DNA of 12,626 nucleotides from CAVSWN01 sp046728115 (lineage in GTDB: Bacteria; Acidobacteriota; Vicinamibacteria; Vicinamibacterales; CAVVIG01): contig JBKPDW010000155.1 of the NCBI GenBank assembly GCA_046728115.1, positions 1 through 12,626 of the forward strand. Reading direction: 5' to 3'. Both the position numbers and the translations under genes were made by a program. The notes under the pieces were generated by a model, which saw nothing but the letters and a program-made list of their open reading frames with translations, was not told the origin of the DNA and ran no database searches. Positions 7,076-12,626 of the stretch are shown here, piece by piece (position 1 is the stretch's first letter; each line of letters begins with the position of its first letter).

Positions 7076-7611
7076 GGATCTTCGGCATCGACCCCGGCTC
7101 CGAACGCACCGGTTATGGCTGTATCGAGAGCGATGGGTCGCGCCATCGTCTTGTCCTCTGCGGCGCCATTTCATCGCGCGCTGGGGCGTCCTTCACCGAC
7201 AAGCTGCTCGACATCCACCGGCGTCTGACCACCATCATGGCCGACTGCCATCCGGATTGTGTTGCCATCGAAAACCTGTTTCACGCCGTCAACGTCCGCA
7301 GCGCTCTGAAGCTGGGACACGCGCGCGGCGTTGCGATGCTGGCGGCGGTTGAGGCGGGAGTGCCGGTGATGGAGTACACGCCGGCCGAGATCAAGCGCGT
7401 CGTCGTCGGGTACGGCCGTGCTGAGAAGCATCAGGTGCAGCGCATGGTCAAACTGATCCTCGGTCTGCCGGCGCCGCCGTCGCCACATGATGCCGCGGAC
7501 GCGCTTGCCGTAGCCATCTGCCATATCCACTCGCACCCGCCGGTGCGGGTGGCGGCCACGATGCCTGTGCGGAGCCGCGCGACGAGCTGGCGTACCTATC
7601 GAGTCCCGTGA
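7072..7611 (+). CDS. ruvC: Crossover junction endodeoxyribonuclease RuvC
   Basis: RuvC cuts Holliday junctions symmetrically as the last step of recombinational repair, acting on junctions held by RuvA-RuvB. The 179-residue protein has the RNase H-like core with all four acidic residues: Asp7 in IFGIDPGSERTGYG, Glu67 in VAIENLF, and Asp140 and Asp143 in PHDAADALA. The DNA-binding loop region HAVNVRSALKLGHARGV and the strand VMEYTPAEIKRVVVGYGRAEKHQVQ also match the family. The C-terminal tail after about residue 155 is slightly longer than in E. coli and is Arg-rich. It starts at the GTG at 7072, overlapping the yebC stop, with GAGG (7058-7061) ten bases upstream. It ends in TGA overlapping the ruvA GTG at 7608. 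Co-translation with both neighbours is likely. Confidence 0.97.
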   Translation: MRIFGIDPGSERTGYGCIESDGSRHRLVLCGAISSRAGASFTDKLLDIHRRLTTIMADCHPDCVAIENLFHAVNVRSALKLGHARGVAMLAAVEAGVPVMEYTPAEIKRVVVGYGRAEKHQVQRMVKLILGLPAPPSPHDAADALAVAICHIHSHPPVRVAATMPVRSRATSWRTYRVP

Positions 7612-8207
7612 TTGCTCACCTTCGTGGACGCATTGCGGAAAAGCATCCCAATCGCCTCATCATCGATGTTCACGGTGTCGGATACGACGTGTTCGTTCCG
7701 CTGTCGACGTTTTATGGACTGGGCGATGCCGGCAGCGACATCGCGTTGCGAATCCATACGCATGTCCGCGAAGACGCGTTGCTGTTGTACGGATTCGCGA
7801 CGCTCCTCGAGCAGGAACTCTTCGAGCGCTTGATCGGCGTCGGCGGAATCGGGCCGAAAGTGGCGCTCGCGGTCTTGTCAGGAATCGAACCGCAAGAATT
7901 GATCCGAGCGATCCAGCGCGGCGACCTGGCGCGGCTGACCGCCATTCCGGGCGTCGGCAAGAAAACGTCCGAAAGAATCGTGCTCGAGTTGAAGGATCGG
8001 CTGCCGTCTGCTCAGATTGCGGCCACGGGCGCCGCCGAGGCCGCGCCAGGCGGCCTCGCGCTGGCCGACGACGTGGTGTCGGCTCTCGTGAACCTGGGTT
8101 ATCATCGGCCACTCGCCGAAAAAGCCGCCGCGTCAGCCGTCAAGGCCGCGCCCGACGCGGGATTCGAGCGTACGCTGAAGCAGGCGCTCCGGGAGCTGTC
8201 GCGCTGA
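7608..8207 (+). CDS. ruvA: Holliday junction branch migration protein RuvA
   Basis: RuvA is the junction-binding subunit that grips four-way DNA and loads the RuvB motor. At 199 residues it has the usual three parts. The OB-fold domain I is at 1-65 (MIAHLRGRIAEKHPNRLIID, then GVGYDVFVPLSTF). Domain II carries two helix-hairpin-helix elements (about 71-93, LIGVGGIGPKVALAVLSGI; about 106-128, LTAIPGVGKKTSERIVLEL). A flexible Ala/Gly linker (about 134-152) leads to the RuvB-contacting domain III (153-199, DDVVSALVNLGY...). It starts at the GTG at 7608, overlapping the ruvC TGA (GTGA). No Shine-Dalgarno is obvious close by, which fits translational coupling. Ten bases separate its stop from the ruvB ATG. 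Confidence 0.97.
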   Translation: MIAHLRGRIAEKHPNRLIIDVHGVGYDVFVPLSTFYGLGDAGSDIALRIHTHVREDALLLYGFATLLEQELFERLIGVGGIGPKVALAVLSGIEPQELIRAIQRGDLARLTAIPGVGKKTSERIVLELKDRLPSAQIAATGAAEAAPGGLALADDVVSALVNLGYHRPLAEKAAASAVKAAPDAGFERTLKQALRELSR

Positions 8208-8217
8208 CGCCTTGACG

Positions 8218-9246
8218 ATGTCCATCGATCGCCTGACTACTGCGGGCCGCGCGGACGAAGACGCGCAATACGAAGCCGGCCTCCGGCCGCGCCGGCTGGA
8301 CGAGTACATCGGGCAGGATCGCGTCCGCGAGAATCTCCTCGTCGCGATTGCCGCCGCAAAGCAGCGCGCTGAACCGATGGATCACGTGTTGCTGCACGGG
8401 CCGCCAGGGCTGGGCAAGACGACGCTCGCGTACGTTGTCGCCAACGAACTTGGTGTGCCCATCCGCGCCACCTCGGGACCGGCCATCGAGAAGCCGGGAG
8501 ACCTGGTCGGGATCGTCACGAACCTCGCGCAGGGCGACGTACTCTTCATCGACGAGATTCACCGCATGCCGCCGATCGTCGAGGAGATCCTGTATCCAGC
8601 CCTCGAGGACTACGAGGTCGACATCGTCATCGGGCAAGGTCCGAGCGCGCGGACCGTCAAGATGCGGCTCGAGCGCTTCACCCTCATCGGTGCGACGACG
8701 CGCACGGGCCTCCTGACGTCGCCGCTTCGGTCGCGGTTCGGCATCGTGCATCGCCTCGAGTTCTACCCGTCGGCCGATCTCGAAGAGATAGTCCGCCGAT
8801 CCGCGAGGATCCTGAACGTGCCGATCGAAGACGCGGCTGCCGGCGAGCTGGCGCGTCGCGCGCGCGGCACGCCCCGCATTGCGAACCGGCTGCTCCGTCG
8901 GGTCCGCGATTATGCCGAAGTCCGTGCGACCGGGACCATTACGCTCGACGTGGCGCATGCCGCCCTCAAACTGCTGGAGATCGACGAGCAGGGGTTCGAC
9001 GAGATCGATCGAACCTTGTTGCGGACGATTATCGAGAAGTTCGGAGGCGGGCCGGTGGGCCTCAACACGATTGCGGCCGCCATCAGCGAAGAGAAGGACG
9101 CAATCGAGGACATTTACGAGCCGTTCCTCATTCAGATTGGTTTCCTCGATCGAACGCCGCGCGGCAGGGTGGCAACGCCGCTCGCCTACGGCTATTTCGG
9201 GATGCCCGTGCCCGAGGAACGCAGAAGGGAAACACGATTGTGGTGA
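8218..9246 (+). CDS. ruvB: Holliday junction branch migration ATPase RuvB
   Basis: RuvB is the hexameric AAA+ motor that drives Holliday-junction branch migration with RuvA. The 342-residue protein has Walker A GPPGLGKTT (61-69), Walker B LFIDEIH (109-115), sensor 1 GATTR (158-162), the arginine-finger region SPLRSRFG (168-175), sensor 2 GTPRIANRLLRR (217-228) and a C-terminal winged-helix domain (about 255-335) ending in RVATPLAYGYFG. All motifs are intact. The start is taken as the ATG at 8218; a TTG at 8212 would add two residues. No strong Shine-Dalgarno is near, so reinitiation after ruvA (ten-base gap) is likely. The end overlaps the fabH start by up to seven bases (GTGGTGA). Confidence 0.97.
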   Translation: MSIDRLTTAGRADEDAQYEAGLRPRRLDEYIGQDRVRENLLVAIAAAKQRAEPMDHVLLHGPPGLGKTTLAYVVANELGVPIRATSGPAIEKPGDLVGIVTNLAQGDVLFIDEIHRMPPIVEEILYPALEDYEVDIVIGQGPSARTVKMRLERFTLIGATTRTGLLTSPLRSRFGIVHRLEFYPSADLEEIVRRSARILNVPIEDAAAGELARRARGTPRIANRLLRRVRDYAEVRATGTITLDVAHAALKLLEIDEQGFDEIDRTLLRTIIEKFGGGPVGLNTIAAAISEEKDAIEDIYEPFLIQIGFLDRTPRGRVATPLAYGYFGMPVPEERRRETRLW

Positions 9247-10259
9247 AGAGGCTCACGCCGCGCGTCAACGGCCGGCCGACAACGATCGCATCGCTCGCGA
9301 CCTACGTGCCGCCGCGCGTGTTGACCAACGCCGAGCTGGAAACGATGATTGATACCAGCGACGAGTGGATCCTTCAGCGCACGGGCATCCGCGAACGCCA
9401 TATCGTCGATCCCGGTGTGGCGACCTCCGACCTCGGCACCGCTGCGGCGTTGAAGGCGATTGCGAACGCCGGCCTTACTCCGGACGACATCGGCGTAATC
9501 ATCGTCGGCACGGTCACGCCGGACATGATGTTCCCGAGCACCGCGTGCATCATCCAGCACAAGATCGGGGCGCATCATGCCTGGGGATTCGACTTGAGCG
9601 CGGCCTGCTCGGCATTCACGTACTCGCTGACCACAGCGAACCAGCTCGTTGCCGGCGGAGCGCACGATCATGCGCTGGTAGTGGGCGCCGACGTGATGTC
9701 GAGCATCATCGACTATCAGGATCGCGCGACGTGCGTGCTCTTCGGCGACGGAGCCGGCGCGGTCGTCGTGTCCCCGGCGAAACCGGATGATGGCGTGATT
9801 CTCGATTTCGAGCACGAGATCGATGGTGGCGGTGGTCCGGCGCTGTGCATGCCGGCCGGAGGCAGCCGACAGCCGTCGACCCATGCGACGATTGATCGGC
9901 GGCTACACTACGTGAAGCAGGATGGCCAGGCCGTCTTCAAGTTCGCGGTTCGAAAAACGGAAGAGATTTCGCGACGGCTGCTGGAGCGCAACGATCTGTC
10001 GCCCGACGATCTCGACCTGTTCGTGTCACATCAGGCGAACCGGCGAATCATTCAGTCGGCGACCGAAAAGCTCGGCATCGATCAGGACAAGGTGATCATC
10101 AATATCGATCGGTTCGGGAACACGACGGCTGCGACCATTCCACTGGCGCTCAACGACGCCGTCTGCTCGGGACGCCTCAAGAAGGGCCATCTCGTGCTGC
10201 TCGCGTCAGTCGGCGCGGGGTTCACGGTCGGGGCCGTGCTGTTGCGATGGGCGTTCTAG
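9240..10259 (+). CDS. fabH: 3-oxoacyl-ACP synthase III (FabH-type KAS III)
   Basis: KAS III starts fatty-acid chains by condensing an acyl-CoA with malonyl-ACP. The 339-residue protein has the Cys-His-Asn triad in family motifs: Cys123 in DLSAACSAF, His264 in FVSHQANRRII and Asn294 in RFGNTTAATIP. It also has the ends VLFGDGAGAVVVS (167-178) and LLASVGAGFTVGAVLLRW typical of FabH. The N-terminus has about 13 extra residues (VKRLTPRVNGRPTT) before the usual first strand. The start GTG at 9240 lies nine bases after AGAAGGG (9224-9230); a second GTG at 9243 is an alternative. The gene overlaps the end of ruvB. No acpP, fabD or fabG is next to it, so it could be the housekeeping FabH or a paralogue serving specialised lipids or a secondary metabolite. 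The intact triad argues for an active condensing enzyme. Confidence 0.94.
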   Translation: MVKRLTPRVNGRPTTIASLATYVPPRVLTNAELETMIDTSDEWILQRTGIRERHIVDPGVATSDLGTAAALKAIANAGLTPDDIGVIIVGTVTPDMMFPSTACIIQHKIGAHHAWGFDLSAACSAFTYSLTTANQLVAGGAHDHALVVGADVMSSIIDYQDRATCVLFGDGAGAVVVSPAKPDDGVILDFEHEIDGGGGPALCMPAGGSRQPSTHATIDRRLHYVKQDGQAVFKFAVRKTEEISRRLLERNDLSPDDLDLFVSHQANRRIIQSATEKLGIDQDKVIINIDRFGNTTAATIPLALNDAVCSGRLKKGHLVLLASVGAGFTVGAVLLRWAF

Positions 10260-10307
10260 CTGACGACCGAGTCCGCAACGGCAACGACCATCGGTTGAGG
10301 TCGATTC

Positions 10308-10334
10308 CTTGCGAACTTCGCGGTCTTTGCGGTC
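10308..10334. repeat. 9-bp tandem repeat, three units
   Basis: Three adjacent nonamers read CTTGCGAAC, TTCGCGGTC and TTTGCGGTC. They sit in the 88-base gap between fabH (stop 10257-10259) and the start of the next gene at 10348. The consensus is roughly YTYGCGRWC. From memory, strings of this kind are scattered between genes in several GC-rich bacteria; their role is unknown. The array lies where a promoter or leader would be expected for the downstream gene pair. Confidence 0.6.
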
Positions 10335-10347
10335 GTTTGGCGACGTG

Positions 10348-10998
10348 ATGATCAAATCCGGCCGCGTGTTTCTGTTATCGCCCGCGAACTGCAACGGTCG
10401 TCGCGCCAGCCAGGTGATGTCGCCAAACGCGCGGTTCGCGCTGGCCGAGCAGTTGCGCTCCAAGCGCGGCGCGATGCTCGGTGATGTCTTCGCGTTCATC
10501 AGCGGCCTGTATTTTCGAGGCAAGGAGACGTACGCGCGCCGGTTCGCCGCCCCGCCCGAGCCCGGCAACGCGATCGTCGGGTGCGGTGTTCATATCATCA
10601 CGCCCACTGCGGGGCTGCGCAGTCCGGACACGTTCGTGACACGTCGAGCCGTGCGCGCCTTCGCGAACGCGGAGGTGGCCGCGGACAATCCGAATTTCCG
10701 CGTGCCGCTCGAGCGCAGCGCCCGGGCGCTGCTGGACGAAATCGGCCCCGACTGCGATATCGTGCTGCTCGGCAGTGTGGCGTCGCCCAAGTATGTGTCG
10801 ATCCTGCTCGGCATTTTCGGCGAGCGGCTGCGCTTTCCGATCGACTTCGTCGGTCGCGGCGACATGAGCCGCGGCGGCCTGCTGCTGCGAAGGGCGAGCG
10901 ACGGAGTGGAGCTGGAATACGCGCCGATCGCCGGCAGCGTGCTGCACGGCGCGCGTCCGCCGAAGCTGCCCCCGATCAAATGGGCCGCACGCGGTTGA
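10348..10998 (+). CDS. Unrecognised 216-residue protein overlapping the LigD-type polymerase gene
   Basis: I cannot assign this protein to a named family with confidence. It is soluble-looking, with no signal peptide or membrane helix. Notable blocks are VFLLSPANCNGRRASQV (7-23), GDVFAFISGLYFRGKETYARRF (45-66, key part GLYFRGKETYA), VHIITPTAGLRSPDTFV (81-97), CDIVLLGSVASPKYVSILL (136-154) and FPIDFVGRGDMSRGGLLLRR (163-182). The order of the blocks is a Ser/Cys-rich first strand, then 'LYFRGK..YA', a 'TPTAGLRSPD' turn, a 'vvLlGs..KYv' strand and a late 'GRGDMSRGG' loop. It loosely recalls the DUF6884/YaaA-like layout; that is a weak inference. The ATG at 10348 is preferred; GTG 10345 and TTG 10309 are in frame, the latter inside the 9-bp repeat array. 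The last 19 bases overlap the LigD-type gene in another frame, implying a shared transcript and perhaps a shared repair role. Confidence 0.82.
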   Translation: MIKSGRVFLLSPANCNGRRASQVMSPNARFALAEQLRSKRGAMLGDVFAFISGLYFRGKETYARRFAAPPEPGNAIVGCGVHIITPTAGLRSPDTFVTRRAVRAFANAEVAADNPNFRVPLERSARALLDEIGPDCDIVLLGSVASPKYVSILLGIFGERLRFPIDFVGRGDMSRGGLLLRRASDGVELEYAPIAGSVLHGARPPKLPPIKWAARG

Positions 10999-11912
10999 TC
11001 ATTCCCCGCGATCAGGACAACGTCATTCTGCCGGTCGAGGGCAAGGACGTTCGTCTCACGAACCTCCGCAAGATCTTCTGGCCGCAGCTGGGTCTCACAA
11101 AGGGTGACTTGCTGCGCTACTACGCTGAGGTCGCCGACGTCCTGTTGCCGCACATTCGCAATCGCGCGATGGTCATGAAGCGTTATCCGCACGGAGCATC
11201 GGGTGATTTCTTCTTCATGAAACGGGCGCCCAGTCCGCGGCCCGAGTGGATCGAGATATGTCGAATCGACCACGGCTCGGACAACATCATCGATTTCCCG
11301 ATGATCCAGGACCGCGCCGCACTCATGTGGGTGATCAACCTGGGTTGCATCGATCTGAACCAGTGGTACGCCACCTGCGACGACACCGATCGCCCCGACT
11401 ATCTGCATTTCGACCTCGATCCTGGTGTCGATACGAGTTTCGATCGCGTGCTCGAGGCGGCGCTGGTCGTCCATGAAGCACTGGATACGTTGGAGATGCC
11501 GTCGGTCGTGAAAACGACGGGCTCCAGGGGACTGCACGTCTATGTGGCCATCAAACGCGGTCCCGATCAGAAGCAGGTCTGGACGTTCGCAAAAGCGCTC
11601 GCGCAGGAGCTGGCGTCGCGTAATGCCGCGCTGTTGACCGCCGAGTATCGCGTGTCGAATCGGCCACGCGGCCGGGTGCTGGTGGACTACAACCAGAATC
11701 GATGGGGCAGCACGCTCGCGTCGATTTATTCGGTGCGGCCGCGGCCGGAGGCGACCGTTTCGACGCCAGTGACCTGGAAGGAAGTCGGGCGCGGCATCCG
11801 GATAGAAGACTTTACGGTCGCGAACGTGCCGGCGCGTACCGCGAAGCTGGGCGATCTCTGGAAGCCGCTGCTGCAGGCGCGCGGGCGGTTCAATCTCGCC
11901 ACTTACGTTTGA
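10980..11912 (+). CDS. Stand-alone LigD-type polymerase/primase (NHEJ PolDom)
   Basis: This 310-residue protein matches the archaeo-eukaryotic primase-like polymerase domain of bacterial LigD, which adds and fills nucleotides, often ribonucleotides, at DNA ends in non-homologous end joining. Visible motifs are RLTNLRKIFWP (25-35), MVMKRYPHGASGDFFFMKRAP (64-84, key part MKRYPHG), the metal-binding pair Asp145/Asp147 in HFDLDPG, KTTGSRGLHVYVAI (178-191, with His186), and the third acidic residue Asp236 in VLVDYNQN. There is no ligase or phosphoesterase domain, so a separate ligase would be needed. Many LigD polymerases have 'LH' in the strand before this core; here it reads IDLNQWY (Asn127). 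The start may be the ATG at 10980, giving a 19-base overlap, or the TTG at 10995, giving a TTGA junction with the upstream stop. Ku is not seen in the window. Confidence 0.92.
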   Translation: MGRTRLIIPRDQDNVILPVEGKDVRLTNLRKIFWPQLGLTKGDLLRYYAEVADVLLPHIRNRAMVMKRYPHGASGDFFFMKRAPSPRPEWIEICRIDHGSDNIIDFPMIQDRAALMWVINLGCIDLNQWYATCDDTDRPDYLHFDLDPGVDTSFDRVLEAALVVHEALDTLEMPSVVKTTGSRGLHVYVAIKRGPDQKQVWTFAKALAQELASRNAALLTAEYRVSNRPRGRVLVDYNQNRWGSTLASIYSVRPRPEATVSTPVTWKEVGRGIRIEDFTVANVPARTAKLGDLWKPLLQARGRFNLATYV

Positions 11913-11925
11913 TAGCATCGCAGTC

Positions 11926-12626
11926 ATGTCCGCGAAGACCGCATGGGCGGTGGCCGTTGCCGTGCTCGCTGCGTGTGCTGCGCCGCTGGCTCAACCGCCG
12001 CAAGGGTTGCCGATGAACGCGATTGCCGAACAGTACGTGAAGCTCGTGCTGGCGCTGGGGCAGCACGACGCCGACTACGTGGATGCGTTCTACGGTCCGG
12101 GGGAATGGAAAACAGAGGCTGAGAGTCAGAAGCTGGCACTGTCGCAGATTCGCGCCGCCGCGGCGCGGTCGATCGCGACGATGCCGGCAACGCAGGGCGG
12201 CGACGAACTCGCCGCGCTGCGGCACGAATACCTCCGGCGCCAGCTCGAGTCGCTCGATGGCCGCGCTCGCATGCTGGAGGGCGCGAAGCTTACATTCGAC
12301 GAGGAATCGCGCGTGCTGTACGACGCGGTTGCGCCGACACATCCTGCGTCGTATTTTCAGTCAGCGCTCGACGAGCTCGGGCGCCTGTTGCCCGGGGACG
12401 CCCCGCTGATCGATCGGTACGACGCGTTTCGGCAGCGGTTCATCATCCCGCCCGATAAGCTGTCCGCGGTGTTCGATCGGGCGATCGGCGAGTGCCGGCG
12501 TCGAACGCTCGCGCACGTGCAGCTCCCCGCCAATGAGAGCTTCACGGTCGAGTACGTCACGAACAAACCTTGGAGCGGTTACAACTGGTACCAGGGTGGC
12601 TATCGGAGCCTGATCCAGGTGAACAC
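11926..12626 (+). CDS. Secreted or lipoprotein-like uncharacterised protein (3' part outside the window)
   Basis: This is the N-terminal 233 residues of a plus-strand gene cut by the right edge. It begins MSAKTAWAVAVAVLAAC, a short hydrophobic leader ending in a lipobox-like LAAC (Cys17), so it may be a lipoprotein; cleavage after AAPLAQ is the alternative. The mature part is helical and charged (AIAEQYVKLVLALGQHDADY, then FYGPGEW near residues 56-62), and the last visible residues are NKPWSGYNWYQGGYRSLIQVN. From memory, such sequences occur in DUF885-like putative metallopeptidases in which a HEGYPGHH-type zinc motif follows shortly after; that part lies outside the window, so the assignment is tentative. 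The start ATG is 13 bases after the LigD-type stop and has no clear Shine-Dalgarno. It shares the transcript direction with the LigD-type gene but may be functionally unrelated. Confidence 0.75.
   Translation, partial: MSAKTAWAVAVAVLAACAAPLAQPPQGLPMNAIAEQYVKLVLALGQHDADYVDAFYGPGEWKTEAESQKLALSQIRAAAARSIATMPATQGGDELAALRHEYLRRQLESLDGRARMLEGAKLTFDEESRVLYDAVAPTHPASYFQSALDELGRLLPGDAPLIDRYDAFRQRFIIPPDKLSAVFDRAIGECRRRTLAHVQLPANESFTVEYVTNKPWSGYNWYQGGYRSLIQVN

Noticed and set aside
10590..11927. A 445-codon open frame on the minus strand
   Set aside because: It is antisense to the unknown gene and the LigD-type polymerase. The plus-strand LigD motifs are decisive.

Overview
This is a GC-rich bacterial chromosome segment packed with genes. 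A large double-permease of the ADOP type (acidobacterial duplicated orphan permease), together with the style of the LigD-type polymerase and of the hypothetical proteins, suggests an Acidobacteriota member, possibly Vicinamibacteria. That placement is inference from protein style; there is no rRNA gene in the window to confirm it.

Layout. On the minus strand, bases 1-451 hold the N-terminal part of a secreted alpha/beta hydrolase resembling platelet-activating-factor acetylhydrolases, and 575-3181 holds the ADOP permease. Everything after 3234 is on the plus strand. First come a TrmH/SpoU-family RNA 2'-O-methyltransferase (3234-4079), an exported Staphylococcal-nuclease-like protein (4175-4747) and an uncharacterised six-helix membrane protein (4744-5454) that overlaps it by four bases. 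Then come a SAM-dependent methyltransferase (5510-6286), a YebC/TACO1-family protein (6326-7075), and the Holliday-junction genes ruvC, ruvA and ruvB (7072-9246). A FabH-type 3-oxoacyl-ACP synthase (9240-10259) overlaps the end of ruvB. The last block has an unrecognised 216-residue protein (10348-10998), a stand-alone LigD-type polymerase/primase (10980-11912), and the N-terminal part of a lipoprotein-like secreted protein that runs off the right edge (11926-12626).

How they work together. yebC-ruvC-ruvA-ruvB is a classic bacterial recombination-repair cluster: RuvA and RuvB branch-migrate Holliday junctions and RuvC cleaves them. The LigD-type polymerase belongs to a family that fills and extends ends in non-homologous end joining. 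It is translationally overlapped with the unknown 216-residue protein, so the two probably act together; no Ku or ATP-dependent ligase gene is visible here. Several junctions (4744, 7072, 7608, 9240/9243) are GTGA-type overlaps, indicating co-translated units.

Non-coding features. Intergenic gaps are short (the longest is 123 bases, 452-574). Two carry unusual short tandem repeats: five AT-rich 8-bp units at 5468-5507, directly before the methyltransferase start codon, and three 9-bp units at 10308-10334, before the unknown gene. Perfect or near-perfect inverted repeats lie at 6271-6296 (around a stop codon), 4101-4138 and 1273-1292. I saw no tRNA, rRNA, CRISPR array, insertion sequence or phage gene. 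The strongest candidate for something undescribed is the unknown gene plus LigD-type polymerase pair.
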